64,000 nucleotides of DNA, from positions 1 to 64,000 of the forward strand of contig JBGVMW010000096.1 in assembly GCA_045125095.1 (NCBI GenBank). Reading direction: 5' to 3'. Source of the DNA: JBGVMW01 sp045125095 (GTDB taxonomy: Bacteria > Bacillota > Clostridia > Lachnospirales > Lachnospiraceae). Shown here piece by piece: positions 53,071-62,619 of the stretch. The notes under the pieces were generated by a model that did no database searches, was not told the origin of the DNA, and saw only the letters and a program-made list of their open reading frames with translations. Position numbers and translations under genes: made by a program. Numbering within the stretch: the first letter of the stretch is position 1; every line of letters begins with the position of its first letter.

Positions 53071-53114
53071 GAAAAAAAGATGCCGCACAAAACACTTTTG
53101 TTTTATGCGGCATC
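53071..53114 (-). terminator. Terminator of the AgrC-like kinase
   Basis: GATGCCGCA pairs with TGCGGCATC across an A/T-rich loop, with seven T following on the minus strand, directly after the kinase stop. Confidence 0.85.
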
Positions 53115-53116
53115 TT

Positions 53117-54421
53117 CTATTCATCAGGTATTACGATTGTAAATCGAAATTTACCATCTACTGTCCCTATAGCATAAGAGCCATTATACTTCTCCACCGT
53201 ACGAAGTATGTTTTCAATTCCAATCCCATGCATGTCTTTATCCTTAATTTTACTTGTGATATAGTTACCATCAATAACTACAGGTTCTTTTTTCATTGCG
53301 TTCTCAACTGATATGATAATTTTTTCTGATTCTTTTACAAACTTTACCTTTATCAACTTATCTTTGCTCTGCTCACATGCCTCCATTGCGTTATTTAATA
53401 AATTAGACAAAATGGTTACCACATCCACATCACTGATACAGATGTCTTTTAATTCATTAATTTTCACTATAAATACAATTCCTTTTTTCTTTCCCTCCCG
53501 CATTTTGGAATTTAAAATAGCATTTACAATGGAATGATTGGTATCTATCATATCTGTACTCTCTCTGATTTCCTCATCTATTTCTTTTAAATACGCATTC
53601 AATTCCTCGTATTTATTATGATTTACCAACTCAATAATACACGAGATCTGATTTCGAAATTCATGCCCCCTTCTCCGCTGTTTATCATAATTTGCAGAAA
53701 TTACACGATATATATTGGTTTCACTTTTCATCTTTTCTTTAAATGTACTATATTCTCTTATCTGTATTTCACGTTGTAAAATTGCATTTATAAAGTAGAA
53801 TAGGATAAGATTCATCACCAGTAACCCACCCGATATACCTAACATTATATACGCCTGTTTTCTACTCTCCACAATGTCCCAGTTTACAACCAAAGCAATC
53901 ATTACAAACACTGTAAATATTGGAAATACAGAGAAACTCAACCATTCCTGATAAGTAAACAAATCCATTTCCTGTGTAGCAAATCTTTTACGAATCAGCA
54001 ATACAAAACAAAATAATAACAATTTGCATATAAGGGTTATTAACATACTTACATAATAATTCGTTTCTAATATTATATTTATAACCGGAAATACATTACA
54101 CAGGCTCACTAATGTTATATAATCCAGCACCAGACCCATTCCCAAATAAAGAATAAACAATACAAAAACACGCCTTATGTCTGCTCTTAAATATAATGTC
54201 CATAGCATTGTATTGGTAACGATAACTGCAATTTCCTTATATACAAAATGTTCATTCAACACCAGCACTTCAAAGCAGATAACTATTCCTACCAGAAGTA
54301 ACCCTCCCCAACGGAGTACATTTTTCACCTTACTTTTGCTCTCTATAAATGATTCCATATATATTTTGCAGCATATAAGTTCCCACATTACAATAAAAAA
54401 ACTGTATATCACATTTAACAT
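53117..54421 (-). CDS. AgrC-like sensor histidine kinase
   Basis: This is a HPK10/GHKL kinase predicted to sense a peptide and phosphorylate the adjacent LytTR regulator. From the ATG at 54421, with GGGAG upstream, it has 434 residues. Six hydrophobic segments (about 5-215) precede the His box (RRGHEFRNQIS, His253), an N box (LLNNAMEACEQSKD) and a G box (MHGIGIENIL). Its start overlaps the regulator's stop as TGATG, so the two are coupled. It is closely related to the truncated kinase at 45737-47032. Confidence 0.92.
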   Translation of the reverse strand: MLNVIYSFFIVMWELICCKIYMESFIESKSKVKNVLRWGGLLLVGIVICFEVLVLNEHFVYKEIAVIVTNTMLWTLYLRADIRRVFVLFILYLGMGLVLDYITLVSLCNVFPVINIILETNYYVSMLITLICKLLLFCFVLLIRKRFATQEMDLFTYQEWLSFSVFPIFTVFVMIALVVNWDIVESRKQAYIMLGISGGLLVMNLILFYFINAILQREIQIREYSTFKEKMKSETNIYRVISANYDKQRRRGHEFRNQISCIIELVNHNKYEELNAYLKEIDEEIRESTDMIDTNHSIVNAILNSKMREGKKKGIVFIVKINELKDICISDVDVVTILSNLLNNAMEACEQSKDKLIKVKFVKESEKIIISVENAMKKEPVVIDGNYITSKIKDKDMHGIGIENILRTVEKYNGSYAIGTVDGKFRFTIVIPDE

Positions 54422-55149
54422 CACATTTCTCCCTGAAAAGATATATATGCATTTTTAACTGTCATATATCTGGGTTTTGCCACATTTAACCGGTGTCCAT
54501 CCTTCAATATTACCTGATAACGTATTATATCATCCACATATTTCAAATTAACTAAATAGCTTTTATGTATTCTACAAAATCTTCGAGATTGTATTTGTTC
54601 AGATATATTGTCTAACCTGTCATACATATAGTAACTGGCTATCGTTTTGCCTGTATCTACTTGAAATGTAAGTTTATGAAGATTACTTTCTATGTACACA
54701 ATTTCATCAAGCAATACTTCTTTCTTCCCATCCAGAAAGTCAAACATATATTTTTCTTTTTTTAAATCTAACTTTTTTAAAATGGCATCCATACATTCCT
54801 TAAACGCATCATCAAAGCTTTCATTATCCTTCAACAGATACCGTATAGCATTTACTTTATACCCTTCCGGCGAATATTGGACATAGGCTGTAACAAATAT
54901 AAGAAATACTTCTGGATAGTAGTTTCTGATACACTTTGCTGTCTCAATACCATCTATTTCCTGCATATTGATATCCAAAAAAATCATATCATACTCAGCA
55001 ATACTTTCTCCTTTCTCCAATAATTGAACACCCGAATCAAAGCAATCTACCTCACAGACGATTTTTTCTTTTCCAAGATACTTCTCTACGTTTTTTTTCA
55101 TTTTTGTCTTAAAAAATTTTTCATCATCACAAATTGCTATCTTTAGCAT
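54421..55149 (-). CDS. AgrA-like LytTR response regulator
   Basis: The 242-residue regulator has a receiver domain (about 1-120; acidic pair Asp8/Asp9, phospho-acceptor Asp59 in MIFLDINM) and a LytTR DNA-binding domain (about 140-242; FCRIHKSYLVNLKYVDDI). I chose the ATG at 55149 with AGGTGA upstream; the frame could also begin at a GTG three codons earlier, inside that site. It precedes the kinase in the operon. Its targets may include the agr remnant and the secreted protein/ABC locus downstream. Confidence 0.92.
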   Translation of the reverse strand: MLKIAICDDEKFFKTKMKKNVEKYLGKEKIVCEVDCFDSGVQLLEKGESIAEYDMIFLDINMQEIDGIETAKCIRNYYPEVFLIFVTAYVQYSPEGYKVNAIRYLLKDNESFDDAFKECMDAILKKLDLKKEKYMFDFLDGKKEVLLDEIVYIESNLHKLTFQVDTGKTIASYYMYDRLDNISEQIQSRRFCRIHKSYLVNLKYVDDIIRYQVILKDGHRLNVAKPRYMTVKNAYISFQGEM

Positions 55150-55234
55150 CCCTTTCACCTCGCATATGTATTACCAACCATTATATAACAATATAGTATT
55201 ATTTGCAAGTGTTTTACGTCTTTTTCAGAATCAT

Positions 55235-55310
55235 AGAAGGTGCTGGATAAACATCACTATTTTATGCAGCACCTTCTATGCATCAGATATTATAATTGTA
55301 AAATTCTTTA
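55235..55310 (-). pseudogene. Relic of another AgrC-like 3' end with its terminator
   Basis: On the minus strand a short frame (FTIIISDA then stop) corresponds to the last residues of the AgrC-like kinase (FTIVIPDE then stop). It is followed by a hairpin (AGAAGGTGCTG/CAGCACCTTCT) placed like that kinase's terminator. The nucleotides match 53095-53150 closely. No more of the gene remains. Confidence 0.55.
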
Positions 55311-55334
55311 TCCCAAACAAAATCTTCATGGACA

Positions 55335-55370
55335 GAAAAAGAGACAACCATCTCTGATTTGTCCCTTTTT
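55335..55370 (-). terminator. glyS terminator
   Basis: AAAAAGAGACAA pairs with TTGTCCCTTTTT around an 11-nt loop, with a T run on the minus strand. Confidence 0.7.
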
Positions 55371-55383
55371 CATAAGCTAATTA

Positions 55384-56772
55384 TTAATATGCAAATTTCT
55401 CAGCAAAATACGCTTCTAACTCAGTTATCTTAACTCGTTCCTGCTCCATGGTGTCACGGTCACGTACGGTTACGCAGCCATCTTCCTCAGAATCAAAATC
55501 ATATGTTACACAGAATGGTGTACCAATCTCATCCTGTCTTCTGTAACGCTTACCGATATTTCCTCTATCATCAAATTCACAGTTGTATGTTTTAGAAAGC
55601 TCTAAGAACACTTTTTCTGCATTTTCAGATAGCTTCTTAGATAACGGAAGCACGCCAATCTTGATTGGTGCAAGTGCAGGATGAAAATGCATTACCGTAC
55701 GCACATCTCCCTCTGCAATTTCTTCCTCGTCATAAGCTGCACAAAGGAATGCAAGAACCATACGGTCAGCGCCTAAGGATGGTTCGATAACATATGGTAT
55801 GTATTTTTCTTTTGTCTCATCATCAAAATATGTTAAATCTTCACCGGATGTGTTCTGGTGCTGTGTTAAGTCATAATCCGTACGGTCTGCCACACCCCAT
55901 AATTCTCCCCAGCCAAATGGGAACTTATATTCAATATCAGTGGTTGCTTTACTGTAGAAGCAAAGTTCTTCCGGCTGATGATCTCTTGCACGGATTTCAT
56001 CATCTTTGATTCCTAATTCCTTTAACCAGTTTAAGCAGTATGATTTCCAGTACTGGAACCACTCTAAGTCTGTATCCGGCTTACAGAAGAATTCTAATTC
56101 CATCTGCTCGAATTCTCTTGTACGGAACGTAAAGTTACCTGGTGTAATTTCGTTACGGAAGGATTTACCAATCTGACCAATACCAAATGGCAGTTTCTTT
56201 CTGGATGTTCTCTGTACATTCTTGAAGTTTACAAAGATACCCTGTGCTGTCTCCGGTCTTAAATATACAGTATTTTTAGCATCCTCAGTTACACCCTGGA
56301 ATGTTTTGAACATTAAGTTAAACTGGCGGATATCTGTAAAATTATGCTTACCACAACTTGGACATGGAATATTTTTTTCTTCTACAAAATTCTTCATTTC
56401 TTCTTGAGACCAGGCATCTACAGAACCAGTTAATTCTATGCCATTAGCGTCGCAGAAATCTTCTATCATCTTATCTGCACGGAAACGTTCATGACATTCC
56501 TTACAATCCATTAAAGGATCTGAAAATCCGCCTAAATGTCCGGAAGCCACCCATGTCTGAGGGTTCATAAGGATAGCACAGTCAACACCTACATTGTAAG
56601 GATTCTCCTGAATAAATTTCTTCCACCATGCCTTTTTTACGTTGTTCTTCAATTCAACACCAAGATTACCATAATCCCATGTATTCGCAAGACCACCGTA
56701 AATTTCAGAACCAGGATATACAAATCCTCTATTCTTTGCCAATGCAACTATCTTATCCATTGTCTTTTCCAT
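55384..56772 (-). CDS. glyS: Glycine--tRNA ligase (homodimeric type)
   Basis: GlyS charges tRNA-Gly. The 462-residue protein is the eukaryote-like homodimeric form found in many Firmicutes rather than the alpha2-beta2 type. Class II motifs are present: motif 2 (GIGQIGKSFRNEITPGNFTFRTREFEQME is centred near 190-218) and motif 3 (PSLGADRMVLAFL). A zinc-like CPSCGKHNF knuckle sits near 137. No T-box leader is seen in the short gap to the upstream gene. Confidence 0.96.
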   Translation of the reverse strand: MEKTMDKIVALAKNRGFVYPGSEIYGGLANTWDYGNLGVELKNNVKKAWWKKFIQENPYNVGVDCAILMNPQTWVASGHLGGFSDPLMDCKECHERFRADKMIEDFCDANGIELTGSVDAWSQEEMKNFVEEKNIPCPSCGKHNFTDIRQFNLMFKTFQGVTEDAKNTVYLRPETAQGIFVNFKNVQRTSRKKLPFGIGQIGKSFRNEITPGNFTFRTREFEQMELEFFCKPDTDLEWFQYWKSYCLNWLKELGIKDDEIRARDHQPEELCFYSKATTDIEYKFPFGWGELWGVADRTDYDLTQHQNTSGEDLTYFDDETKEKYIPYVIEPSLGADRMVLAFLCAAYDEEEIAEGDVRTVMHFHPALAPIKIGVLPLSKKLSENAEKVFLELSKTYNCEFDDRGNIGKRYRRQDEIGTPFCVTYDFDSEEDGCVTVRDRDTMEQERVKITELEAYFAEKFAY

Positions 56773-56795
56773 TGATATTATCCTCCAATAATTTA

Positions 56796-57401
56796 TTATT
56801 CATATATAATACATGCCGGTTCATCCGAGCTTGTAATCTTTACCTGACTTTTATCTATCACTTCTACATTCTCACTTACTGCAATAATGCTTCCCGGAAC
56901 GACTACTGTGTTCTCACCACTTACCAGAACCAACGTATGATTGTCCGCTTTCACATAAGAGCCTTCTACAAACTCTCCTTTTTTGACAACTTTTAAGGAA
57001 TCAACCGCAACCTTTGTGATGTCTACAGAACCGGAATAATAATCATCTTCTTTAAATTCATAGTCATTCTCACTGTTGTAAGAAACATAATCTTGCATAG
57101 ACCCAAATGTCATCACAATCTTTACACTGCTGTCGGATTTTTCATAGACATACTCCGTTAATTCAACACTACCTTCTCCGTTCACAGCATTAAATGCCTG
57201 CACTTCTTCTTCCACTTTTTCTTTTAACTCATCCGAATTATAATAATCCTGATCCAATACATCTACCATTTGGCTTGCTACTTTACCATCCTTTTTAATA
57301 ATGATAGCATCACCGTCAACTGCTGTTGTTGCAGAACCACCACACCCTGCACACAGCAAAGCAGATGCTAAAATGCATGCTGTTACTTTTAATTTTTTCA
57401 T
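56796..57401 (-). CDS. Hypothetical lipoprotein
   Basis: The 201-residue protein has a signal peptide with lipobox LLCAGC (Cys about 20) and an acidic, mainly beta extracytoplasmic domain. I do not recognise the family. The segment CGGSATTAVDGDAIIIKKDGKV recurs in clostridial lipoproteins of unknown role, in my memory. It lies 23 bp upstream of glyS. Confidence 0.75.
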   Translation of the reverse strand: MKKLKVTACILASALLCAGCGGSATTAVDGDAIIIKKDGKVASQMVDVLDQDYYNSDELKEKVEEEVQAFNAVNGEGSVELTEYVYEKSDSSVKIVMTFGSMQDYVSYNSENDYEFKEDDYYSGSVDITKVAVDSLKVVKKGEFVEGSYVKADNHTLVLVSGENTVVVPGSIIAVSENVEVIDKSQVKITSSDEPACIIYE

Positions 57402-57559
57402 AATTTTTCACTCCATTATCTACTTCTAAACTAATATCTAATTATACATAGAAGCAGCCTGTTTTTCAACTATTTTTTATATACCAGTTTTTACAATAAT
57501 TCATTATATTGTAAAACCATTACCATTTTCCCAGCTATCAAAGTGTTGTGTGATTACGA

Positions 57560-58306
57560 TTACTGTTGCACTTCTTCTAACAGTTTTTCTGCTTGAAATG
57601 TTTTTCCTATGTATTTTCCCCGACAAAGCGTTACCACGCGACGAACCTTTTCCAAAACAACAGGTGACACCGTAAACGAATACAATTTGCGCAAATCCGA
57701 ATATACAATATATTGCAACGTATACAATGAAGATTCATCCAGCAGAACACCTTGATTCTCTGTTTTTGCGCACGCCTGGCACGCCACACCGTCCTGTGTA
57801 ATAAAAAATGCGCAAATCCCTTCTTCACTGCCACAGTTCACACATTGAAAAAAATCCGGATACTCCCCATTTAGCACCATCGCCTTCAATTCAAACACAT
57901 TTCTGATTAGCATTCTGTCAATCTGGCTCTTTTCTACTGCTTTCAATGTTACAAACAACAGATTCAACATCTGTGATTCATCATTGTTTTCCCTTCCATA
58001 AAAATCTGCAATTTCCAAAAAATACATGCCGTACCATGCGCCCTCCAAATCCATGCGAAGGGCTTCAAAATAATTCTGAATATCTGCATGACGTATGGTA
58101 TAACTACTTCTGCCTTCATATACGGTAAATGTTCCAAAGCAAAAAGGCGCCGTGGCAGCCAATAAACTGCTGCCCTGACGTCTTGCTCCTTTGGCAAACG
58201 CACTGATTTTTCCTTTTTCTTTCGTCAGTAATACAACTCTTCTGTCATATTCACCGATAGGTTGTACGGATAGTATCATTCCGGTCACAGTTAGATCCTG
58301 TAACAT
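57560..58306 (-). CDS. recO: DNA repair protein RecO
   Basis: RecO helps load RecA on SSB-coated single-stranded DNA with RecR. The 248-residue protein has the N-terminal OB domain (VTGMILSVQPIGEYDRRVV; KISAFAKGARR) and a zinc-knuckle CVNCGSEEG...CQACA segment near 160-185. The start overlaps the end of a small upstream yqzL-like gene by about 56 bp, indicating coupled translation. It follows era in the conserved era-yqzL-recO order. Confidence 0.95.
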   Translation of the reverse strand: MLQDLTVTGMILSVQPIGEYDRRVVLLTKEKGKISAFAKGARRQGSSLLAATAPFCFGTFTVYEGRSSYTIRHADIQNYFEALRMDLEGAWYGMYFLEIADFYGRENNDESQMLNLLFVTLKAVEKSQIDRMLIRNVFELKAMVLNGEYPDFFQCVNCGSEEGICAFFITQDGVACQACAKTENQGVLLDESSLYTLQYIVYSDLRKLYSFTVSPVVLEKVRRVVTLCRGKYIGKTFQAEKLLEEVQQ

Positions 58307-58430
58307 TATTCTTCACACCTGCCTGTTTCTCTGCTTCCTGTTTGCCTGCGTATTCTTCCCGCTCTTTACAGTAGGATAAATAATCTGCGACCATTCCAGT
58401 CTGATAAAACTGATTCCACATATTCTGCAT
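58251..58430 (-). CDS. yqzL: YqzL-like small protein
   Basis: The 59-residue product starts at the ATG at 58430 with GGGGGA 6 nt upstream; an earlier GTG lies before that site. The segment MWNQFYQTGMVADYLSYCKE matches the YqzL pattern (a Trp, then FxxTG and an AYLxYKE-like helix). In Bacillus a YqzL gene of about 47 codons sits between era and recO, the same position as here. The tail overlapping recO is not conserved-looking. The function is unknown. Confidence 0.75.
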   Translation of the reverse strand: MQNMWNQFYQTGMVADYLSYCKEREEYAGKQEAEKQAGVKNNVTGSNCDRNDTIRTTYR

Positions 58431-58557
58431 ATTCCATCCCCCGTCTCTCACACGTTTTTCATTCGGTTTCTTATGTTATTAGGATTTCCGAAAATGCAGG
58501 TAATATACTTGTGAAACTTTAATGGAAAGCCTTGACATTTATTCCACTATCTATCTC

Positions 58558-59463
58558 CTATATTTCTTTCTTATCATAGCCAAAATTTTTCATTAAGAAA
58601 TCACTGTCACGCCAATCTTTCTTGACCTTCACCCAGAGTTTTAAGTTTACTTTACACTCTAACATATTTTCGATATCGCGTCTCGCCTCCGAGCCTATCT
58701 TTTTCAGCATGGCACCGCCTTTGCCTATAATAATTCCCTTATGAGAATCACGCTCACAGATAATAGTGGCATCAATGTCCACCAGGCTACCATCCGGGCG
58801 GAATTTCATCTGATCAATTGCCACTGCTATACCATGAGGAATTTCTTCTGATAAACTTCGCAATGCTTTTTCACGAATCATTTCCGCTGCAATCTGTCTC
58901 TGCGGCTGATCCGTTACCGTATCTTCATCATAAAACATTGGTCCATATGGCAGATACTTAAATATCTGTTCTGTCAGAACATCTGTATTTACATTGCGAA
59001 GCGCTGACAATGGGACAATTTCTGCAAAATCAACAATATCCTTATACGCTTCAATAAAAGCCGGAATCTCTGCTTTCTTTACTGTATCTATCTTGTTGAT
59101 TACTAAGATAACTGGTGTTTTCACCGTTTTCAATTGTTCAGCTATATGGCGTTCCCCTGCTCCGATAAAGGTAGTAGGCTCTACTAACCATAACACAACA
59201 TCCACTTCATTTAATGTATTCTGAGCAACTTTTACCATATACTCACCTAGCTTATTTTTTGCCTTATGAATACCCGGTGTATCTACGAATACAATCTGTC
59301 CTCTTTCATCTGTATATACTGTCTGAATACGATTTCTTGTTGTCTGTGGTTTTCTTGAGGTTATGGCAATCTTCTGACCAATCAAATGATTCATCAAGGT
59401 AGATTTTCCTACATTTGGTCTTCCGATTAATGTTACAAAACCTGATTTTTTATTTTCTGTCAT
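58558..59463 (-). CDS. era: GTPase Era
   Basis: Era is an essential GTPase that binds 16S rRNA near its 3' end during 30S assembly. The 301-residue protein has G1 GRPNVGKS at residues 14-21, G3 DTPG, G4 NKID and a C-terminal KH domain (about 205-301, with GKGGAMLKKIGSEARRDIE). It lies upstream of yqzL and recO. Confidence 0.97.
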   Translation of the reverse strand: MTENKKSGFVTLIGRPNVGKSTLMNHLIGQKIAITSRKPQTTRNRIQTVYTDERGQIVFVDTPGIHKAKNKLGEYMVKVAQNTLNEVDVVLWLVEPTTFIGAGERHIAEQLKTVKTPVILVINKIDTVKKAEIPAFIEAYKDIVDFAEIVPLSALRNVNTDVLTEQIFKYLPYGPMFYDEDTVTDQPQRQIAAEMIREKALRSLSEEIPHGIAVAIDQMKFRPDGSLVDIDATIICERDSHKGIIIGKGGAMLKKIGSEARRDIENMLECKVNLKLWVKVKKDWRDSDFLMKNFGYDKKEI

Positions 59464-59493
59464 ATGTTCTCCATTCCATTGATAAAATTGTAT

Positions 59494-62412
59494 TTACGAT
59501 AAATTTTTTATCTCTTTAAATAAATCCCTATTCTGCTCTACCATTTCTTCACTTCCCACTACGCAAATGCAATCCTGGGACAGCACTGCGCGAATTGGTT
59601 CTGCAATCTTGCGAATATCTTCTGCTGTGGCATTTAAAATTTCATCCCTTTCTTTCTGTATACTTTCCTCTGTCAGTTCATTCATATATGCGGTAAAGGA
59701 ACGAGAACCTTTCGCTGCCGGATTCAACGGCATATCTACGTCACTTATGGTTCCAATAATGTATTTTGTCATTTCTCTTTCATCTGCCTTGAAAGACGCC
59801 ACATAATCTGCAGTTCCTTTAATAATATCATTTGTCTCGGCAAGATGTGGATCGCGGTACGATACAAAATACATATCACCCACACGATTAAAACCACTCA
59901 TGCATCCATATGCGCCACCCTTAACACGAATTTTCGTCCAAAGGTAATCATAATTCAGCACAACCTTTAATATGCGCATTGCCCCATGATACGCAAATCC
60001 TTCCTTACGGAAATTGCCGGCACGTCCTACATACTGCACTTTTGAAGATGTTTTAAATCCTTCATTTGATTTTTCTAATGAGAAATGATATGTCTTCGCT
60101 TCATATTTTTCGTTCGGAATCATCTCTTTAAATCTTCCCAATTCTTTGTCCAAATATCCAAAGCCTTCCTCATCTGCTGTATAAGAAATAAGGAAATTCT
60201 CTCTCGTAAAAATCAAACGAATGACTTCTCGCAATCCTTGCATCAGCTCTTCCTTCTTATTGTCGAAATCTGCTTCTAACTGCTCAATAAAATGATAAAA
60301 ATCAACTCCGTTCAGTTGCTCTGATATATAGGCAGTCTCTGAGAAATACGAGGTTGCTCTTCCCACTGCTGTGGCATGTCCGGAAGAAGTAAGGCCTCCC
60401 TGCATTCTGGATTTCAACTGAGATACAATTTCCTTCAGACGCTTTTCATCTTCTAATTTAGAATGGAACAGCATTTCCTCTATCATATCAAAGGCAAATC
60501 CTAACTGTTCGTACAGTACCTTTGCTTTGAATTCATACTGAAGCTGATAGTTCTTTGGCTCCTTCACATTAGAATAGAGGGAATAGGTAGAAGAAATGCC
60601 GCCGGAATTGCGATTAATCTCGTTAAACAAGCTACCATAATCGTAATGTTCGGTATCAATATAACCTAATACATATTTTAACAATCCTAAATATGGAAGG
60701 CTCTCTTGCGGAATCGTATTTGCATGGAATGACACTAATAAATAACCAATTCCATTGGTAAACATATTATGATGCAACACCTTGGTTCCACATATAGTTG
60801 TCTCTCTATTAATAAGTGGTGCAGCAGTGCGCTTCATATCCTCTCTTTTTAACATAGGAATCTTTGCTAACATTTCCGGTGTATCTTCTGTTTCCTGATA
60901 AGCCAGAAGTTCCTGCGTTTCTCTCACAAGTGTGTCAATTTCTTCCTTTGAAAGGGATGCCTTATAGGCAGCCAATTTCTCTGCAGTCTCCTGCTCCAGC
61001 TTTGCAGACAATCCTTTCTCCGGTTCCAGTACAACAAGAGATGTATGAGGATTATCTAACATATATTTCTGAATCAGTTCTTCATAATAACCGGTTCCAA
61101 TCTTTTCTTTTAAAAATGCAAACGTAGCATTTTCTTCTAAATGCATAAATGGCTGCGTCTCGTCAAACAACCAGCTATCAAATGCCTGAATGCCATACAT
61201 TAAACCCTTTGGATAGGAACCAAAATCAGCTTCACGATAACGGAATTCATGATAATTGATACCTGCTTTTAATGCATTTTCATCCAGACCATTCTTTACA
61301 ATGTCTGTCAATGATTCACGAATGACATTCACAAATTCATCTTTCCTTGAAACATCAGACTTCTTGGCAACAAATGAGAAATATGGCTGGTACACTCCGT
61401 TGTCATAGCTGCCGCTTATATCCTTTCCAATATTTTTCTCCAACAAAATCTTATGAAGTGGTGCTCCCGGTGCAGAAATCAAAGCATACTCTAACACCAT
61501 AAATGCTAAATACAATTCTCTATCCAGACTGTCACCAATAGAAATATTATAGGCAAGAAATGCATTTTCCTCCTCCGGTTCTTCACTGGTGATAGAATAT
61601 TTGCGATACACTTCATTCATTTTTTCAAATGGCTTCTGGAGTGCAATCTCGGAGTCTACCGTAATTGCATTAAATCTGCTGAGATATGCTTCATCCATCC
61701 ATAATAATTTCTCTTCCATATCCATATCACCATACAAATAAATATAGCTATTGGATGGATGGTAATATTTCTTATGAAATGCAAGGAATTGTTCATACGT
61801 GAGATTCGGAATTGCTTCCGGTGCTCCACCTGATTCATTACCATAAGCAGTATCCGGATACAGAGAATTTAAAACTTCTCTGTCCAATACACCATCCGGT
61901 GAGGAAAATGCACCTTTCATTTCATTATATACAACACCATTGTAAGTCAATTCATCTTCCGGTGTTTCTAAATGATAATGCCAGCCTTCCTGCTTAAATA
62001 TGTTTTCATTATGATAAATATTCGGATAAAATACCGCATCTAAATACACATGCATCAAATTCTGAAAGTCTTTATCATTACAGCTTGCAATCGGATAAAT
62101 CGTCTTATCCGGGTATGTCATTGCATTTAAAAATGTGTTCAATGAACCTTTTACCAGCTCTACAAATGGATCTTTTGCAGGGAACTGCTCGGAACCACAC
62201 AGTACAGTATGCTCTACGATGTGAGCCACACCGGTACTGTCAGCCGGTGGCGTACGAAATCCAATTGAAAACACTTTATTTTCATCGTCATTACTGATGC
62301 AGAACACTCTCGCTCCACTTTTCTTGTGTTTCAACAAATAACCTGTTGAATTGATATCCTGCATTTTATGAGAATCTATACATTCATATTTATTAAGTAC
62401 ATTCTGATTCAT
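59494..62412 (-). CDS. M16C family metallopeptidase (PreP-like)
   Basis: The 972-residue protein is a clam-shell zinc protease of the presequence-protease group, which degrades short peptides in the cytoplasm. The inverted zinc motif is HIVEH at residues 64-68, with the third-ligand Glu in YNEMKGAFSSPDG near 165. Four M16 domains are complete. There is no signal peptide. It lies 30 bp upstream of era and shares its strand, so the two may be cotranscribed. Confidence 0.93.
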   Translation of the reverse strand: MNQNVLNKYECIDSHKMQDINSTGYLLKHKKSGARVFCISNDDENKVFSIGFRTPPADSTGVAHIVEHTVLCGSEQFPAKDPFVELVKGSLNTFLNAMTYPDKTIYPIASCNDKDFQNLMHVYLDAVFYPNIYHNENIFKQEGWHYHLETPEDELTYNGVVYNEMKGAFSSPDGVLDREVLNSLYPDTAYGNESGGAPEAIPNLTYEQFLAFHKKYYHPSNSYIYLYGDMDMEEKLLWMDEAYLSRFNAITVDSEIALQKPFEKMNEVYRKYSITSEEPEEENAFLAYNISIGDSLDRELYLAFMVLEYALISAPGAPLHKILLEKNIGKDISGSYDNGVYQPYFSFVAKKSDVSRKDEFVNVIRESLTDIVKNGLDENALKAGINYHEFRYREADFGSYPKGLMYGIQAFDSWLFDETQPFMHLEENATFAFLKEKIGTGYYEELIQKYMLDNPHTSLVVLEPEKGLSAKLEQETAEKLAAYKASLSKEEIDTLVRETQELLAYQETEDTPEMLAKIPMLKREDMKRTAAPLINRETTICGTKVLHHNMFTNGIGYLLVSFHANTIPQESLPYLGLLKYVLGYIDTEHYDYGSLFNEINRNSGGISSTYSLYSNVKEPKNYQLQYEFKAKVLYEQLGFAFDMIEEMLFHSKLEDEKRLKEIVSQLKSRMQGGLTSSGHATAVGRATSYFSETAYISEQLNGVDFYHFIEQLEADFDNKKEELMQGLREVIRLIFTRENFLISYTADEEGFGYLDKELGRFKEMIPNEKYEAKTYHFSLEKSNEGFKTSSKVQYVGRAGNFRKEGFAYHGAMRILKVVLNYDYLWTKIRVKGGAYGCMSGFNRVGDMYFVSYRDPHLAETNDIIKGTADYVASFKADEREMTKYIIGTISDVDMPLNPAAKGSRSFTAYMNELTEESIQKERDEILNATAEDIRKIAEPIRAVLSQDCICVVGSEEMVEQNRDLFKEIKNLS

Positions 62413-62489
62413 ATCTTTTCCTTCTTTCTACAATCTTCCTTAACCTTACCACATTTTTTCAATCTCTACAATCTTTTCTAAAAAAAGTA

Positions 62490-62519
62490 TTCGACATTTG
62501 ATAAATATTATACTATAAT
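62490..62519 (+). promoter_or_regulatory. Candidate aroF promoter
   Basis: TTCGAC (62490-62495) and TATAAT (62514-62519) are separated by 18 bp, about 100 bp upstream of the DAHP synthase start. Confidence 0.6.
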
Positions 62520-62551
62520 AGTTATGTTTTGAGTTCAAATGTTGATAAAGC

Positions 62552-62578
62552 GTAACTATAAGGGTACTGAATAGTTAT
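62552..62578 (-). repeat. Solitary left end of the 134-bp MITE, in the aroF leader
   Basis: Read on the minus strand this is the first 27 bp of the element with two or three changes, including the GTAACTAT/ATAGTTAT stem-loop. The rest of the element is absent. It lies in the predicted aroF 5' untranslated region just before the ribosome site. Confidence 0.75.
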
Positions 62579-62619
62579 GACAAACAAAAGTTAAATTGTA
62601 TAGAAAGGTTGTGCCAAAA

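Noticed and set aside
52914..53177. 87-codon plus-strand frame over the agr remnant
   Set aside because: It is the antisense shadow of the AgrB-like helices and the kinase end; no ribosome site or homology.
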